A stretch of DNA of 64,000 nt from Sphingopyxis sp. MWB1 (GCF_000763945.1 NZ_JQFJ01000002.1:248001-312000); one strand, 5' to 3'. Positions 1 to 9,509 are shown, counted from the stretch's first letter. Translations and numbers: made by a program. The notes: generated by a model from the sequence alone, not told the origin.

Positions 1-489
1 GGAGATGCTGACGCCGACCTGCGCGCCTGGCAGCAGGGACGCACCGGCTATCCGATCGTCGATGCCGGGATGCGGCAATTATGGGCCAGTGGCTGGATGC
101 ATAACCGGGTGCGGATGATCGCGGCGAGCTTTTTGATCAAACATCTGCTGATCGACTGGCGGCGCGGCGAGCGATGGTTTTGGGATACGCTGATCGATGC
201 CGATTATGCCAATAATGCGGTCAATTGGCAGTGGGTGGCCGGGACCGGCATCGACAGCAATATGTTCAGTCGGATTATGGCACCGCTTGGCCAATCGGTG
301 AAATTCGATGCAGCCGATTATATTCGCCGCTGGGTTCCCGAACTCGCGCATCTGGATGATGATGCGGTGCACGATCCGGAAGAAGCCGGACGTCGTCCCG
401 CCGATTATACACCGAAGATTATCGGCCACCCCGAAGCGCGCGCGCGGGCGCTGGCGGCTCATGCGACGATGCGGGACCCCCGGTCTTAA
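1..489 (+). CDS. phrB: Deoxyribodipyrimidine photolyase, C-terminal part (5' end outside window)
   Basis: This is the FAD-binding C-terminal half of a class I CPD photolyase/cryptochrome, a light-driven repair enzyme for pyrimidine dimers. The reading frame is open from base 1. Seen in the sequence are the family signature GYPIVDAGMRQLWASGWMHN, the helix RMIAASFLIKHLLIDWR, and ANNAVNWQWVAGTG with downstream YIRRWVPEL, all parts of the flavin pocket. The C-terminus (DYTPKIIGHPEARARALAAH) is the usual photolyase ending. The N-terminal antenna domain is missing only because the window begins inside the gene. A cryptochrome-like photoreceptor cannot be excluded from this half alone. Confidence 0.93.
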   Translation, partial: GDADADLRAWQQGRTGYPIVDAGMRQLWASGWMHNRVRMIAASFLIKHLLIDWRRGERWFWDTLIDADYANNAVNWQWVAGTGIDSNMFSRIMAPLGQSVKFDAADYIRRWVPELAHLDDDAVHDPEEAGRRPADYTPKIIGHPEARARALAAHATMRDPRS

Positions 490-656
490 ACGGCCCTTGC
501 GCCCTTTGGCCACGTAACTTGTCGGAAAGGGATAATCGCCCTTTAAACGCCATCCAAAAGCTTGCTTTTGCGCGAAACGGCAGGGCGCGAGAACGCCCGG
601 CTGCCGGAGGCGGCGGACCGATTGTCAGGGGGGGCTTTTTCAGGCAGAAAGGCCTT

Positions 657-1934
657 ATGAACCATCATGTCAGCCCCGGTCGCGGCAAGAATTTGCTGCG
701 CGCGGACCGCGCCTATGGCGCGGCAGGGCTGCTCGCCGGACTGTTTTCGCGCGCCCCGACAGGGATTTTTCATCGCTTTCTCGACCGGCTCGACGCCGGG
801 CTGGCTTGCGGAACGATCGAAGGCCATTTGCCCGATGGCAGCGTTCGCCTGCTGGGCGGGCGCGAGGATGGGCCGGTCGCTATCGTCCATCTTCATCGCT
901 GGACCGCGCTGGTGCGGCTGGTGCTGTCGGGCTCGATCGGATGGTATCGCGCGTGGGAAAAGGGCGAATGGTCATCGCCCGACCCGGTGCCGCTGTTCGA
1001 CCTGTTCATGCGCAACGCCGAAAGGCTGGGTGATGCCGGCCGCGCGCGCGGGCCCTGGCGGTGGTTCAACAGGCTGATTCACGCGCGGCGGCATAATGAC
1101 CGCCGCGGGGCGCGGCAGAATATCCATGCCCATTATGATATCGGCAATGATTTCTATCGCCTGTGGCTCGATGCGGGGATGAATTATTCCAGCGCGCTGT
1201 TCGACGATGGCGCGGAGACGCTGGAGGAAGGACAAAAGCGCAAGGTCGATGCGATCCTCGACCGGCTCGACCTGCGGTCGGGGAGCCGGTTGCTGGAGAT
1301 TGGGTGTGGCTGGGGCGCGCTGGCCGAGCGGGCGATTGAACGGCATGACGTCATTTATACCGGCATCACCCTGTCGACCGAGCAGGCCGAAATTGCCGAG
1401 GACCGCGTGCGTGCGCTCGACCTTTCCGGGCGTTCGCGGATCGAGATTTGCGATTATCGCGATGTACAGGGGCCGTTTGATGCCATCGCCAGCGTCGAGA
1501 TGGTCGAGGCCGTAGGACAGGCCTATTGGCCCGCCTATCTTGATACGATTGCGCGGCTATTGCGACCCGGCGGCAAAGCGGCGATCCAATATATTTCGAT
1601 CAAGGATGCGCTGTTTGAATCCTATGCGGCGAGCAGCGATTTCATCCAGGCCTATATCTTCCCTGGCGGATGCCTGATTTCCGAAAGCCGTTTTCGCGCG
1701 CTGGCCGAGGCGCGGGGACTGGTGTGGCGCGACCAGCACAGCTTTGGCCTCGATTATGCGCGCACCTTGCGCGAATGGCGTGAGCGATTTGACGCAGTCG
1801 TGGCGCGCGGTGCCTTGCCCGCCGGCTTTGACGAGCGCTTCGTGCGGCTCTGGCGCTATTATCTGCAATATTGCGAAGGCGGGTTTCGTGGTGGCGGGAT
1901 CGATGTCGCGCAGGTGACGCTCGAAAAACGATAG
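657..1934 (+). CDS. cfa: Cyclopropane-fatty-acyl-phospholipid synthase family protein
   Basis: SAM-dependent methyltransferase that adds a methylene bridge to unsaturated acyl chains of membrane phospholipids. With the ATG at 657 it has 425 residues, near the family norm. An N-terminal region of about 150 residues precedes the diagnostic motif AHYDIGNDFYRLWLD; the SAM-binding glycine loop LEIGCGWGAL lies near residue 213, and GGFRGGGIDV is close to the C-terminus. The frame stays open upstream to a TTG at 519, but those 46 extra codons are not family-like and the ATG follows a GAAAGG element. It lies 43 bp before a serine hydrolase on the same strand and may be cotranscribed with it. Confidence 0.9.
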   Translation: MNHHVSPGRGKNLLRADRAYGAAGLLAGLFSRAPTGIFHRFLDRLDAGLACGTIEGHLPDGSVRLLGGREDGPVAIVHLHRWTALVRLVLSGSIGWYRAWEKGEWSSPDPVPLFDLFMRNAERLGDAGRARGPWRWFNRLIHARRHNDRRGARQNIHAHYDIGNDFYRLWLDAGMNYSSALFDDGAETLEEGQKRKVDAILDRLDLRSGSRLLEIGCGWGALAERAIERHDVIYTGITLSTEQAEIAEDRVRALDLSGRSRIEICDYRDVQGPFDAIASVEMVEAVGQAYWPAYLDTIARLLRPGGKAAIQYISIKDALFESYAASSDFIQAYIFPGGCLISESRFRALAEARGLVWRDQHSFGLDYARTLREWRERFDAVVARGALPAGFDERFVRLWRYYLQYCEGGFRGGGIDVAQVTLEKR

Positions 1935-1977
1935 CCCGAAAAATCATCGACCCGATAATCATAAACAGGAGAGAGGA

Positions 1978-3162
1978 ATGAAGCGATTTCTGGCCGCCGC
2001 GGCACTGCTGGCGGTGACGACCGGCTGTAACGCGAGCGATGCGGCAGCCGATGCCATTACCCCCGATATGTTGCCAAAGGATCTGAATGTGCTGTTCTGG
2101 AATCAGGATCAACGCGACCTTGCTTTTCGCACGATGGAAAAAGTGCCGAAGGTTGTGGTGAACCAGATTGAGGCGGGCGACGATGTCTATCCGCTTCCCG
2201 AAGGCGCGCCGATTGATCTGGGCATGGATGTCGATGCCTATATGGCGAAACAGCGCAATGCCGGGCTGATCATCGTTGAGGATGGCAAGATCAGACTCGA
2301 AAAATATGCGCTGGGCTATGGTCCTGCGGGGCGCTGGACGAGCTTTTCGGTCGCCAAAAGCTTTGCCTCCACGCTGGTCGGCGCGGCGGTGAAGGATGGC
2401 TATATCAAGAGCCTGGATGACAAGGTGACCGCCTATATTCCGGGCCTCAAAGGATCGGCCTATGACGATGTCAGCGTGCGGCAATTGCTGACCATGACAT
2501 CGGGGGTGAAATGGAATGAGGATTATACCGACCCCAAATCCGACGTCGCGATGTTCAACCGGCAACAGCCGGTGGCGGGCGAGGATATCACCGTCAGCTA
2601 TATGAAGACGCTGCCGCGCGAGGCGCCGGCGGGATCGAAATGGGTGTACAAGACGGGCGAGACCAATTTGATCGGCGTGCTGGTGTCGAGCGCGACGGGC
2701 AAGAGCTTGTCGCAATATCTGTCGGAAAAGGTCTGGAAGCCCTTTGCGATGGAGCAGGACGCGGTGTGGATGCTCGGCGCGACCGGGCACGAGATCAGCG
2801 GCTGCTGCATTTCGGCGAGCCTCAAGGATTATGCGCGGTTCGGGCAGTTCATCCTGAATGGCGGCGTTGCGGGCGGGGAGAAGATGCTGCCCGACGACTG
2901 GTTGGCGGCGGCGACGACCAGGCAGGCCGATATTGGCGTGCCGGGGCGCGGCTATGGTTATCAATGGTGGACTAATGATGACGGCAGCTTTGCCGCGCAG
3001 GGGATTTTCGGGCAGGGGATTTTTATCGATCCCAAGCGCAAGCTGGTGATTGCGTCGAACGGAAACTGGCCGGTCGCTACGGACCCCGAAGGCGTGGGCG
3101 CGGAGCGCGAAGCTTTTTACAAGGCGGTGCAGGCGGCGGTGGACCGGGAGAAGCGGCGCTGA
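1978..3162 (+). CDS. Serine hydrolase (class C beta-lactamase-like fold), lipoprotein
   Basis: Predicted lipid-anchored periplasmic hydrolase of the beta-lactamase/esterase (PF00144) superfamily, 394 residues. The N-terminus is a lipoprotein signal with lipobox VTTGC (Cys17). The catalytic SxxK motif is SVAK at residues 124-127 (Ser124, Lys127). The later segments LLTMTSGVKWNEDY and GYGYQWWTNDDG are typical of this fold, the latter near the third active-site element. A clear ribosome-binding site (AGGAGAGAGG) precedes the ATG. Family members include esterases, D-aminopeptidases and penicillin-interactive proteins; the substrate cannot be told here. Its position after cfa hints at an envelope role, but this is weak. 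Confidence 0.85.
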   Translation: MKRFLAAAALLAVTTGCNASDAAADAITPDMLPKDLNVLFWNQDQRDLAFRTMEKVPKVVVNQIEAGDDVYPLPEGAPIDLGMDVDAYMAKQRNAGLIIVEDGKIRLEKYALGYGPAGRWTSFSVAKSFASTLVGAAVKDGYIKSLDDKVTAYIPGLKGSAYDDVSVRQLLTMTSGVKWNEDYTDPKSDVAMFNRQQPVAGEDITVSYMKTLPREAPAGSKWVYKTGETNLIGVLVSSATGKSLSQYLSEKVWKPFAMEQDAVWMLGATGHEISGCCISASLKDYARFGQFILNGGVAGGEKMLPDDWLAAATTRQADIGVPGRGYGYQWWTNDDGSFAAQGIFGQGIFIDPKRKLVIASNGNWPVATDPEGVGAEREAFYKAVQAAVDREKRR

Positions 3163-3179
3163 GCAGCGGGGCTTGCTAT

Positions 3180-3203
3180 CCGCCCCCGCAAGTGCGGGGG
3201 CGG
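3180..3203. repeat. GC-rich perfect hairpin downstream of serine hydrolase
   Basis: Perfect inverted repeat: CCGCCCCCGCA at 3180-3190 and TGCGGGGGCGG at 3193-3203, separated by two bases. It lies 17 bp after the stop of the serine hydrolase, followed by a GATTGCCTCG... segment (3207-3240) resembling repeats at about 18196 and 30447-30499. There is no T-run, so any terminator role is uncertain. Confidence 0.6.
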
Positions 3204-3258
3204 GAGATTGCCTCGCCCGGCTTTCGCCGGGTTCGCCATGACATCTTCAAGCGCAGCG

Positions 3259-3287
3259 TGGACCCCGGATCAGGTCCGGGGTGACGA
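3259..3287. repeat. Palindromic intergenic repeat, unit B (TGGACCCCGGATCAGGTCC...)
   Basis: One copy of the palindrome whose core is CCCCGGATCAxGTCCGGGG followed by TGACGA. Close copies, some paired with an inverted partner, occur at about 11061, 16851, 58045 and 61441. Here it lies between the convergent serine hydrolase and membrane-protein genes. Confidence 0.75.
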
Positions 3288-3302
3288 TGTTGTTCTGCTC
3301 GA

Positions 3303-3704
3303 TCAGGCGGCGGCGGTGTTGCTCTTGGCCGTGGCTATGGCGCGTTCGGCCATCCAGACGGCGAGCAGCGGCAGAATCACGGCGAGGGCCATCACCCACC
3401 AGGCATCGGCGAGGGTGACCGCACGGTAAAGGGCGGCGCCGATGACCGCGCCCGCGACGATCCAGCCGACGCCGCTGCCTTCGGACATACGCATGGCGAG
3501 CCAGCTTCCCGCGAAGCTTCCCGCGAACCAGCCGATGAACAGGGCAATGGTAGATCCCAGCGGAATCAATATTTCGCCCGTCTCGGGGTCATAGACGATG
3601 GGGGCGAGGTTGCCGCCCGCATATTGGAGCAGCCAGACAAGGCCGAAGGCGACGATGATTCCCACTATGCCGGCGAGCGCCGAGCGGACCCACTTGTTTT
3701 TCAT
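3303..3704 (-). CDS. Small integral membrane protein, unknown function
   Basis: A 133-residue protein with four hydrophobic segments (about residues 8-30, 46-70, 76-95 and 102-122) and little soluble sequence. I do not recognise a family. The start MKNKWVRS was chosen because the frame upstream is not membrane-like and an excellent ribosome-binding site (GGGGGGCAAGAAT) precedes this ATG. A basic N-terminus suggests a cytoplasmic N-terminus. It lies downstream of the SDR gene on the same strand, 86 bp away, so cotranscription is possible. Glycine-rich helices (GWFAGSFAGSW) suggest tight helix packing. No enzymatic motif is visible. Confidence 0.75.
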   Translation of the reverse strand: MKNKWVRSALAGIVGIIVAFGLVWLLQYAGGNLAPIVYDPETGEILIPLGSTIALFIGWFAGSFAGSWLAMRMSEGSGVGWIVAGAVIGAALYRAVTLADAWWVMALAVILPLLAVWMAERAIATAKSNTAAA

Positions 3705-3790
3705 ATTCTTGCCCCCCTGATCATGCCTTTGGACATGGACTTGTTCATGCTGGTCGCGAAGCGGCGTAGCATAAGAAGGCAAAAAGGGCG

Positions 3791-4525
3791 TTAAGCTTCT
3801 TCCATCACTTTGGGCAGCGAATGGAATGCCGTGCTGTCAAAGCCTTCGACCATCAGCCGCGCGACAAATTCGCCGACCGCTTCGGGATCCTTGATGCTTT
3901 TGGGGTCTTCACCGGGATAGGCGCGCGCGCGCATCTGGGTGCGGGTGCCGCCGGGATCGAGAATCGCGGTGCGGACCGGCGAGATATTCTGCATTTCGGC
4001 ACCATAGCTCGTGACAAGGGCTTCGAGCGCCGCCTTGGAAGCCGCATAGGCGCCCCAATAGGCACGCGGGCTTCGCGCAACGCCGCTCGACAGCGCGAGC
4101 AGGCGGCCTTTGGCGGCACGGCGGAGCAGCGGGTCGAAATTGGCGATCAGTGCCTGCTGCGCGACGAGGTTAAGGGTCAGCAGCCGGTTGAATTCCTTGC
4201 CGTCAATCGCCGCGACCGGGGTCAGCGTGCCGAGCATGGCGGCGTTGAGTACTAGCATGTCCAGATGCTGCCAGCGTTCAGCCATGGCGCTCGCCAGCCG
4301 CGCAATGCTGTCGCCGTCGGTGAGATCGAGCGGCGCGATGGTCGCATGGCCGCCCGCGGCATGGATGCGGTCCTCCAGCTCTTCCAGCCCGCCCGCCGTG
4401 CGCGCGGTAATGACGACATGCGCGCCGCGCGCTGCGAGCGACTGGGCGATGGCGGCGCCAATGCCGCGGCTGGCGCCGGTGACGAGCGCAACCTGGCCCG
4501 CAAGCTGTTGAGAAGAATCGGTCAT
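3791..4525 (-). CDS. SDR family NAD(P)-dependent oxidoreductase
   Basis: Classical short-chain dehydrogenase/reductase of 244 residues. The nucleotide-binding motif TGASRGIG is at residues 16-23, LNAA at 93-96, the catalytic Ser at about 146-147, and the YxxxK pair at Tyr160/Lys164. The acid at residue 67 (PLDLTD) is the usual coenzyme-side aspartate. The substrate is unknown; the C-terminal part (LDPGGTRTQMRARAYPGEDP) resembles YciK-like SDRs. It starts 3 bp after the purF stop on the same strand, so it is probably translated from the purF transcript. A role in purine synthesis is not implied by its sequence. Confidence 0.9.
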   Translation of the reverse strand: MTDSSQQLAGQVALVTGASRGIGAAIAQSLAARGAHVVITARTAGGLEELEDRIHAAGGHATIAPLDLTDGDSIARLASAMAERWQHLDMLVLNAAMLGTLTPVAAIDGKEFNRLLTLNLVAQQALIANFDPLLRRAAKGRLLALSSGVARSPRAYWGAYAASKAALEALVTSYGAEMQNISPVRTAILDPGGTRTQMRARAYPGEDPKSIKDPEAVGEFVARLMVEGFDSTAFHSLPKVMEEA

Positions 4526-4528
4526 GGG

Positions 4529-5986
4529 TTAGACAACGCGCTCTGCGAGGAGGGAGAATTGATCGTCGGCGCTGCTTTCGTCGAAATCGGTCAGCGTGGT
4601 CGGATAATCGCCGGTGAAACAGGCGTCGCAATATTGCGGGCAATCATCGGTACGTTTTGCTTCGCCCAGCGCGCGATACAGCCCCTCGATCGTCAGGAAG
4701 GACAGGGTGTCGGCGTTGATGAAATTGGCCATCTGGCCCACCGTCATCTGCGCGGCGAGCAGCTTTGCCCGCTCGGGCGTGTCGACGCCATAGAAGCAGC
4801 TATGCTGCGTCGGTGGGCTGGCGATACGCATATGCACTTCGGCGGCGCCCGCGTCGCGCATCATCCGCACGATCTTGAGGCTGGTCGTGCCGCGCACGAT
4901 CGAATCGTCGATCAGCACGATGCGCTTGCCCGCGATCAGTGCGCGATTGGCATTATGCTTGAGCTTGACGCCCAGATTGCGGACCTTGTCCCCCGGCTGG
5001 ATAAAGGTGCGTCCGACATAGTGCGAACGGATAATCCCCAATTCAAAGGGAATGCCCGATTCCTGCGCATAGCCGATGGCGGCTGGCGTCCCCGAATCGG
5101 GGACGGGGATGACGAGATCGGCATCCACCGGATTTTCGCGCGCCAGTTCCGCGCCAATCGCCTTGCGCACCGAATAGACGCTGGTGCCGTCGACAATCGA
5201 GTCGGGGCGCGAGAAATAGACATACTCGAAAATGCACGGACGCGCGGGGCGGTCGGTGAAGGGGTGGTGCGAGGTTAGCTCGCCATCGCGCACAATCACC
5301 AGCTCTCCCGGTTCCACCGAGCGAACAAAATCGGCGCCGACCACATCGAGCGCGACGGTTTCCGAAGCGAAGATATAGGCGTCGTTGAGCTTGCCGATCA
5401 CCAGCGGGCGAATGCCGAGCGGATCGCGGCATCCGATCATCCCTTCGGCGGTGAGGACGATCAGCGAATAAGCGCCCTCCACCTGCTTGAGCGCGTCGAT
5501 GAAACGGTCGAGCAGAGTGCGATAGCTGGAGGTGGCGGCGAGGTGAATGATCACCTCTGTATCGCTGGTCGATTGGAAAATGGCGCCGCGCCGCACAAGG
5601 CTCTTGCGCAGCGCCGTGGCGTTGGAAATATTGCCATTATGCGCGATGGTAAAACCGCCGGTCGCGAGATCGGCAAAGAGCGGCTGTACATTGCGCAGCC
5701 CCGTATCGCCTGTGGTCGAATAGCGGACATGGCCGATGGCGGCATTGCCCGCGAGCTGACGCATCAGATCATCACGGTCGAAATTGCCCGCGACATGGCC
5801 GGTCGCGCGGTGCGTATGAAAATCCTTGCCGTCAAAGGCGGTGATCCCGGCCGCTTCCTGACCGCGATGCTGAAGCGCATGCAGGCCAAGAGCAACCGCA
5901 GCGGCGGCGCTTTCTGCGCCATGAATACCAAAGACTCCGCATTCTTCGCGGAGCTTGTCGTCGTCAAAAGCATGGGTCGTCAGCAT
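4529..5986 (-). CDS. purF: Amidophosphoribosyltransferase (glutamine PRPP amidotransferase)
   Basis: First committed enzyme of de novo purine synthesis: PRPP plus glutamine gives 5-phosphoribosylamine. With the ATG at 5986 the protein has 485 residues. Cys16 (EEC/GVFG) is the N-terminal nucleophile expected after removal of a 15-residue propeptide. The glutamine amidotransferase domain ([22 protein letters not shown]) is followed by the PRPP-binding motif [12 protein letters not shown]. Cysteines in [11 protein letters not shown] (about 450-457) and elsewhere match the Fe-S-cluster-bearing Bacillus-type enzyme, not the E. coli type. It is divergent from hisI, with 155 bp between the starts. 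Confidence 0.97.
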   Translation of the reverse strand: MLTTHAFDDDKLREECGVFGIHGAESAAAAVALGLHALQHRGQEAAGITAFDGKDFHTHRATGHVAGNFDRDDLMRQLAGNAAIGHVRYSTTGDTGLRNVQPLFADLATGGFTIAHNGNISNATALRKSLVRRGAIFQSTSDTEVIIHLAATSSYRTLLDRFIDALKQVEGAYSLIVLTAEGMIGCRDPLGIRPLVIGKLNDAYIFASETVALDVVGADFVRSVEPGELVIVRDGELTSHHPFTDRPARPCIFEYVYFSRPDSIVDGTSVYSVRKAIGAELARENPVDADLVIPVPDSGTPAAIGYAQESGIPFELGIIRSHYVGRTFIQPGDKVRNLGVKLKHNANRALIAGKRIVLIDDSIVRGTTSLKIVRMMRDAGAAEVHMRIASPPTQHSCFYGVDTPERAKLLAAQMTVGQMANFINADTLSFLTIEGLYRALGEAKRTDDCPQYCDACFTGDYPTTLTDFDESSADDQFSLLAERVV

Positions 5987-6141
5987 GTCATTCCGGGGGC
6001 AGGGGGGCTGGGACTGGGGCGCATATAGGAGCGCGGAAGCGAAATGTCGCCCCCAATTTGGCTGCTTTTTCGCAAATCCCTTTATATTCCGCTCCCCCAT
6101 CGGGCTTTTCAGGCCCCTGTCATCTGCTCTATGCCGCCTCC

Positions 6142-6522
6142 ATGAACGCAAAAGCCGATGAGACCAATCAATTTCTACCGCGCTTTGACGCGGCGGGGCT
6201 GGTGACCGCCATTGTCGTCGATGCCGCGCACGGCACGCTGCTGATGGTGGCCCATATGAATGAGGAAGCGATCACGCAAAGCCGCTCCACGGGACGGGCC
6301 CATTTCTGGTCCCGGTCGCGTCAGGCCTTGTGGCGCAAGGGCGAAAGCTCCGGCAATGAGCTGGAGCTGATCGAAATGCTGGTCGATTGCGATCAGGACG
6401 CGATCTTGCTGAAGGTCCGCCCCATGGGCCCGGCCTGTCACACCGGGCGGCGGTCCTGCTTTTACCGCCGCATCGAATCCGATGGAACGCTGGCGTTTCT
6501 GGGCGACGATGATCAAGGTTGA
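6142..6522 (+). CDS. hisI: Phosphoribosyl-AMP cyclohydrolase
   Basis: Third step of histidine synthesis, opening the adenine ring of phosphoribosyl-AMP. This is the stand-alone cyclohydrolase (126 residues), not fused to the HisE pyrophosphatase. Family motifs are [17 protein letters not shown] (56-72), the metal-binding DCDQD at 82-86 (Asp82, Asp84, Asp86 and Cys83), and the zinc cysteines Cys99 and Cys106 in [11 protein letters not shown]. Start: ATG 6142, [10 protein letters not shown]. It overlaps the next lipoprotein gene by 14 bases. No other his genes are in the window. Confidence 0.96.
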   Translation: MNAKADETNQFLPRFDAAGLVTAIVVDAAHGTLLMVAHMNEEAITQSRSTGRAHFWSRSRQALWRKGESSGNELELIEMLVDCDQDAILLKVRPMGPACHTGRRSCFYRRIESDGTLAFLGDDDQG

Positions 6523-7072
6523 TCCAGCGGATAAAGGGCGGAGGCATTTGCTGACCGCTTTGTTAATGCTGGCGCTCGCCGGGTGCCAGGGGGAGGGGCC
6601 AGATGAGGCGGCGCGACATGTTGATGCCGATAATCCGCTGGAACGCGCCGCGCGGGCCCGCGGGCTGGTGCAGGCCGAGGCTGGGCCGCTGACGGGTGTG
6701 TTCGAGCGCACACATAATCTGGGGCGCGATGCCATGTGTGTGGTGCCCGATGGACCGGGGCGGTGGCGCTTTGCCTTGAGCGCCTCCTTTGGCGAGGCGC
6801 TGAGTTGTGCGGCACGAGGAAGCGTGAGCAAGACGGACGACGGCTGGCGATTGCAGTTCGGCGGTGCGGACAAGTGCGAACTCCGCGTAAGCGAGGAGGC
6901 AGACGAGCTTCGCTTTGACGGGGAATGGCCCGAATCCTGTGCGTCGCTTTGTCCGGGCCGCTCATCATTGGCGGGGTTGCGGCTGCCGCGCGCGAGCTGG
7001 GCCGAGGATGACGCAAGGGGCTTGCGAATGCGGGATAAAGCGGGCAATGTCATCCGGCCCTGCGCTGATTAA
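6509..7072 (+). CDS. Cys-rich lipoprotein, unknown function
   Basis: Predicted lipoprotein of 187 residues starting [15 protein letters not shown]. The signal peptide ends in lipobox LALAGC (about residues 21-26). The mature part has at least six further cysteines (in MCVVP, SCAARG, KCELR, SCASLC and RPCAD), which suggests disulfides. A segment [20 protein letters not shown] followed by W-R-F-A-L and W-R-L-Q-F strands looks like a small beta-barrel, vaguely like protease-inhibitor (Inh/AprI) folds, but I cannot assign a family. The start lies inside hisI (14-base overlap), so it is probably translationally coupled to it although no functional link is evident. Confidence 0.7.
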   Translation: MIKVDPADKGRRHLLTALLMLALAGCQGEGPDEAARHVDADNPLERAARARGLVQAEAGPLTGVFERTHNLGRDAMCVVPDGPGRWRFALSASFGEALSCAARGSVSKTDDGWRLQFGGADKCELRVSEEADELRFDGEWPESCASLCPGRSSLAGLRLPRASWAEDDARGLRMRDKAGNVIRPCAD

Positions 7073-7123
7073 GGGCAGAACGGACCGCCGGCAGCCCGAC
7101 GCTACGGCGCCGCCCAGTCGGGC

Positions 7124-7139
7124 TTGACGTTCACGTCAA
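7124..7139. promoter_or_regulatory. Palindromic operator and putative leaderless promoter of the MerR gene
   Basis: TTGACGT (7124-7130), TC, ACGTCAA (7133-7139): a perfect 7-bp inverted repeat 20 bp before the MerR start codon. It resembles operators described for MerR-type regulators of branched-chain amino acid and fatty acid catabolism (LiuR-like). TTGACG can serve as -35, and TAGTCT at 7147-7152 lies 17 bp further as -10. This puts the transcript start at or next to the ATG at 7159, consistent with the absence of a Shine-Dalgarno sequence and so with a leaderless mRNA. Autoregulation is inferred. Confidence 0.65.
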
Positions 7140-7158
7140 CGGAAACTAGTCTTTTCGC

Positions 7159-7599
7159 ATGACCGACGAATACGGCCACGCCCATATCGACACGCCCGAC
7201 CATTTGGGCCGGGAGCAGTTCAGCATCACCGACCTGTCGTCCGAATTTGGCGTTACCGCCCGGGCGCTGCGCTTTTATGAGGATGAAGGGCTGATCAGCC
7301 CGTCGCGCAAGGGATTGTCGCGCATCTATTCAAAGCGCGACCGGGCCCGGCTGGCGTGGATTTTGCGCGCCAAGCGCACCGGTTTCAGCCTGGCCGACAT
7401 TCGCGAGATGATCGACCTCTACGACGTTGGCGATGGCCGCAAATTGCAGCGGCAGGTCACGATCGAGAAATGCGAACAACGTATCGCCTTGCTCCAGCGG
7501 CAGCGGGACGATATTGACAGCGCTGTAGATGAGCTGACACGGTTCATCGAAACGGTGAAGAAGGTCGACGCCGCCGAGAAAAAGAAGAAGGTCGGCTGA
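7159..7599 (+). CDS. MerR family transcriptional regulator
   Basis: DNA-binding regulator of 146 residues. A winged helix-turn-helix occupies about residues 24-90 (SITDLSSEFGVTARALRFYE, then GLSRIYSKRDRARLAWILRA), followed by a long dimerisation coiled coil (about 100-140, EKCEQRIALLQRQRDDIDSA). There are no metal-binding cysteines, which argues against a metal sensor and for the LiuR-like branch linked to acyl-CoA metabolism. It is encoded 64 bp upstream of an acyl-CoA dehydrogenase on the same strand, and a perfect palindrome lies in its promoter. The likely role is control of itself and that dehydrogenase. The ligand is unknown. Confidence 0.9.
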   Translation: MTDEYGHAHIDTPDHLGREQFSITDLSSEFGVTARALRFYEDEGLISPSRKGLSRIYSKRDRARLAWILRAKRTGFSLADIREMIDLYDVGDGRKLQRQVTIEKCEQRIALLQRQRDDIDSAVDELTRFIETVKKVDAAEKKKKVG

Positions 7600-7663
7600 G
7601 CCCTTTTTCCTTTCTCCCCAGGCAGGACTTGTTCGCTGAAACCGCTTTTCGGAAGGATGATTC

Positions 7664-9463
7664 ATGCCCGTCTATCGCGCGCCTGTCCAAGACACGCTTT
7701 TCCTGATCAACGATGTGCTCGGCATTGAGCGCTATTCGCATCTTCCCGGCTTTTCGAACGCCACCCCCGACATGGTCGAGGCGGTGTTGAGCGAGGCAGG
7801 GAAATTTTGCGAGGAAGTGCTGTTTCCGATCAACCAGTCGGGCGACCTTGAAGGCTGTACGCGCCATGACGACGGATCGGTGACGACGCCCAAGGGCTTC
7901 AAGGAGGCTTATCAGGCCTATTGCGAGGCGGGCTGGGGCCTGCTCACCGCGCCCGAGGAATTTGGCGGACAGGCGTTGCCGCATGTCATCGGTTTTCCGG
8001 TCGAGGAATATCGCAATGCGGCCAACCAGGCCTTTGCCATGTATCCCGGTCTGACCCAGGGTGCGGTCGCGGCGATCCTGGCCAAAGGGTCGGACGAGCA
8101 GAAAGCAAAATATACGCCCAAGATGATCGCGGGCGAATGGGGCGGGACGATGAACCTGACCGAACCCCATTGCGGCACCGATCTGGGCCTGATCCGCACG
8201 CGCGCGGTGCCCAATGGTGATGGCAGCTATGACGTCACCGGCACCAAAATTTTCATCTCGTCAGGCGAGCATGACCTGACCGAAAATATCATCCATCTGG
8301 TGCTGGCCAAAACTCCCGATGCGCCCGACAGCGTGAAGGGGATTTCGCTGTTCATCGTGCCCAAATTCCTCGTCCATGACGATGGCTCGCTGGGCGAGCG
8401 CAACAGCCTGTCCTGCGGGTCGATCGAGCACAAGATGGGGATTCACGCCAATTCGACCTGCGTAATGAATTATGACGGCGCGAAGGGCTGGATGGTCGGC
8501 GAGGAAAACAAGGGTCTCGCCGCGATGTTCATCATGATGAACGCTGCGCGGCTGGGCGTCGGCATTCAGGGGCTGGGCCAGGCCGATGTCGCCTATCAGA
8601 ACGCCGTGCAATATGCCCATGACCGGCGGCAGGGCCGCGCGCTGACCGGGCCGCAGGAGCCGCAGGAAAAGGCCGATCCGCTGTTCGTCCATCCCGATAT
8701 CCGCCGGATGCTGATGGACGGCAAGGCGACGGTCGAGGGGCTGCGCGCGCTGTGCACCTGGGGCGCGCTTCAGGTCGATCTCGCCCATCTGGCCGAAAGC
8801 GAGGAGGGGCGGCAGCAGGCCGACGACCTCGTCAGCCTGCTGACTCCGGTGATCAAGGGCTATGGCACCGACAAGGGCTATGAAGTCGCAACCAACGCCC
8901 AGCAGGTGTTCGGCGGCCATGGCTACATCGAGGAACAGGGCATGAGCCAATATGTCCGCGATGCCCGCATCACGATGATTTACGAAGGCGCGAACGGCGT
9001 ACAGGCGATGGATCTGGTGGGCCGCAAGCTGGCGCAAAATGGCGGGCGCGCGGTGCAGGCTTTCTTTGCCATCGTCGATGCCGAATGCGCGGCGGCGAAG
9101 GACGGGCCGCTCGCCGATTTTGCAGGAAGGCTGGAAAAGGCCAATGGCGAGCTGAAAGCCGCGACCATGTGGTTCATGCAAAATGGCATGGCCAACCCCA
9201 ATAATGTTGGCGCGGGCGCGCATCATTATATGCATATCATGGGCATTGTCGCGCTGGGGCTGATGTGGCTTCGCATGGCCGAGGCCGCGCAAAGGGCATT
9301 GGACGAAGGGCGCGGTAACAAGGCGTTTCTGGAAGCCAAGCTGGTGACCGCGCGTCACTTCGCCGAGCGCTTCATGCCCGACGCGGGCGCGCTGCGCCGC
9401 AAGATTGAAGCGGGCAGCGAAGCGATGATGGCGCTGACGCCCGAACAATTTTCCGTGGCTTGA
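7664..9463 (+). CDS. Acyl-CoA dehydrogenase (long form with extra C-terminal domain)
   Basis: FAD-dependent acyl-CoA dehydrogenase of 599 residues, about 200 longer than short-chain family members; this is the size of the DmdC/AidB-related long subgroup. The sequence shows the flavin/substrate region ([39 protein letters not shown]), then [11 protein letters not shown], and the catalytic-base motif [14 protein letters not shown] with Glu near residue 440. The C-terminal 120 residues form the additional domain. It oxidises an acyl-CoA to the enoyl-CoA; chain specificity cannot be read from sequence. A ribosome-binding site (GGAAGGATGATTC) precedes ATG 7664. It is probably regulated by the upstream MerR protein. 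Confidence 0.94.
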   Translation: MPVYRAPVQDTLFLINDVLGIERYSHLPGFSNATPDMVEAVLSEAGKFCEEVLFPINQSGDLEGCTRHDDGSVTTPKGFKEAYQAYCEAGWGLLTAPEEFGGQALPHVIGFPVEEYRNAANQAFAMYPGLTQGAVAAILAKGSDEQKAKYTPKMIAGEWGGTMNLTEPHCGTDLGLIRTRAVPNGDGSYDVTGTKIFISSGEHDLTENIIHLVLAKTPDAPDSVKGISLFIVPKFLVHDDGSLGERNSLSCGSIEHKMGIHANSTCVMNYDGAKGWMVGEENKGLAAMFIMMNAARLGVGIQGLGQADVAYQNAVQYAHDRRQGRALTGPQEPQEKADPLFVHPDIRRMLMDGKATVEGLRALCTWGALQVDLAHLAESEEGRQQADDLVSLLTPVIKGYGTDKGYEVATNAQQVFGGHGYIEEQGMSQYVRDARITMIYEGANGVQAMDLVGRKLAQNGGRAVQAFFAIVDAECAAAKDGPLADFAGRLEKANGELKAATMWFMQNGMANPNNVGAGAHHYMHIMGIVALGLMWLRMAEAAQRALDEGRGNKAFLEAKLVTARHFAERFMPDAGALRRKIEAGSEAMMALTPEQFSVA

Positions 9464-9509
9464 GCCAGCGGCGACGCAACCATCGGCCTCGTCATGCGTG
9501 CCGAGGCCG

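Noticed and set aside
519..656. TTG start extending the CFA synthase by 46 residues
   Set aside because: The extension is not family-like and the ATG at 657 gives the usual length.
1642..2964. Minus-strand open frame opposite cfa and the serine hydrolase
   Set aside because: It spans two unrelated genes in antisense and has no ribosome-binding site or recognisable domain.
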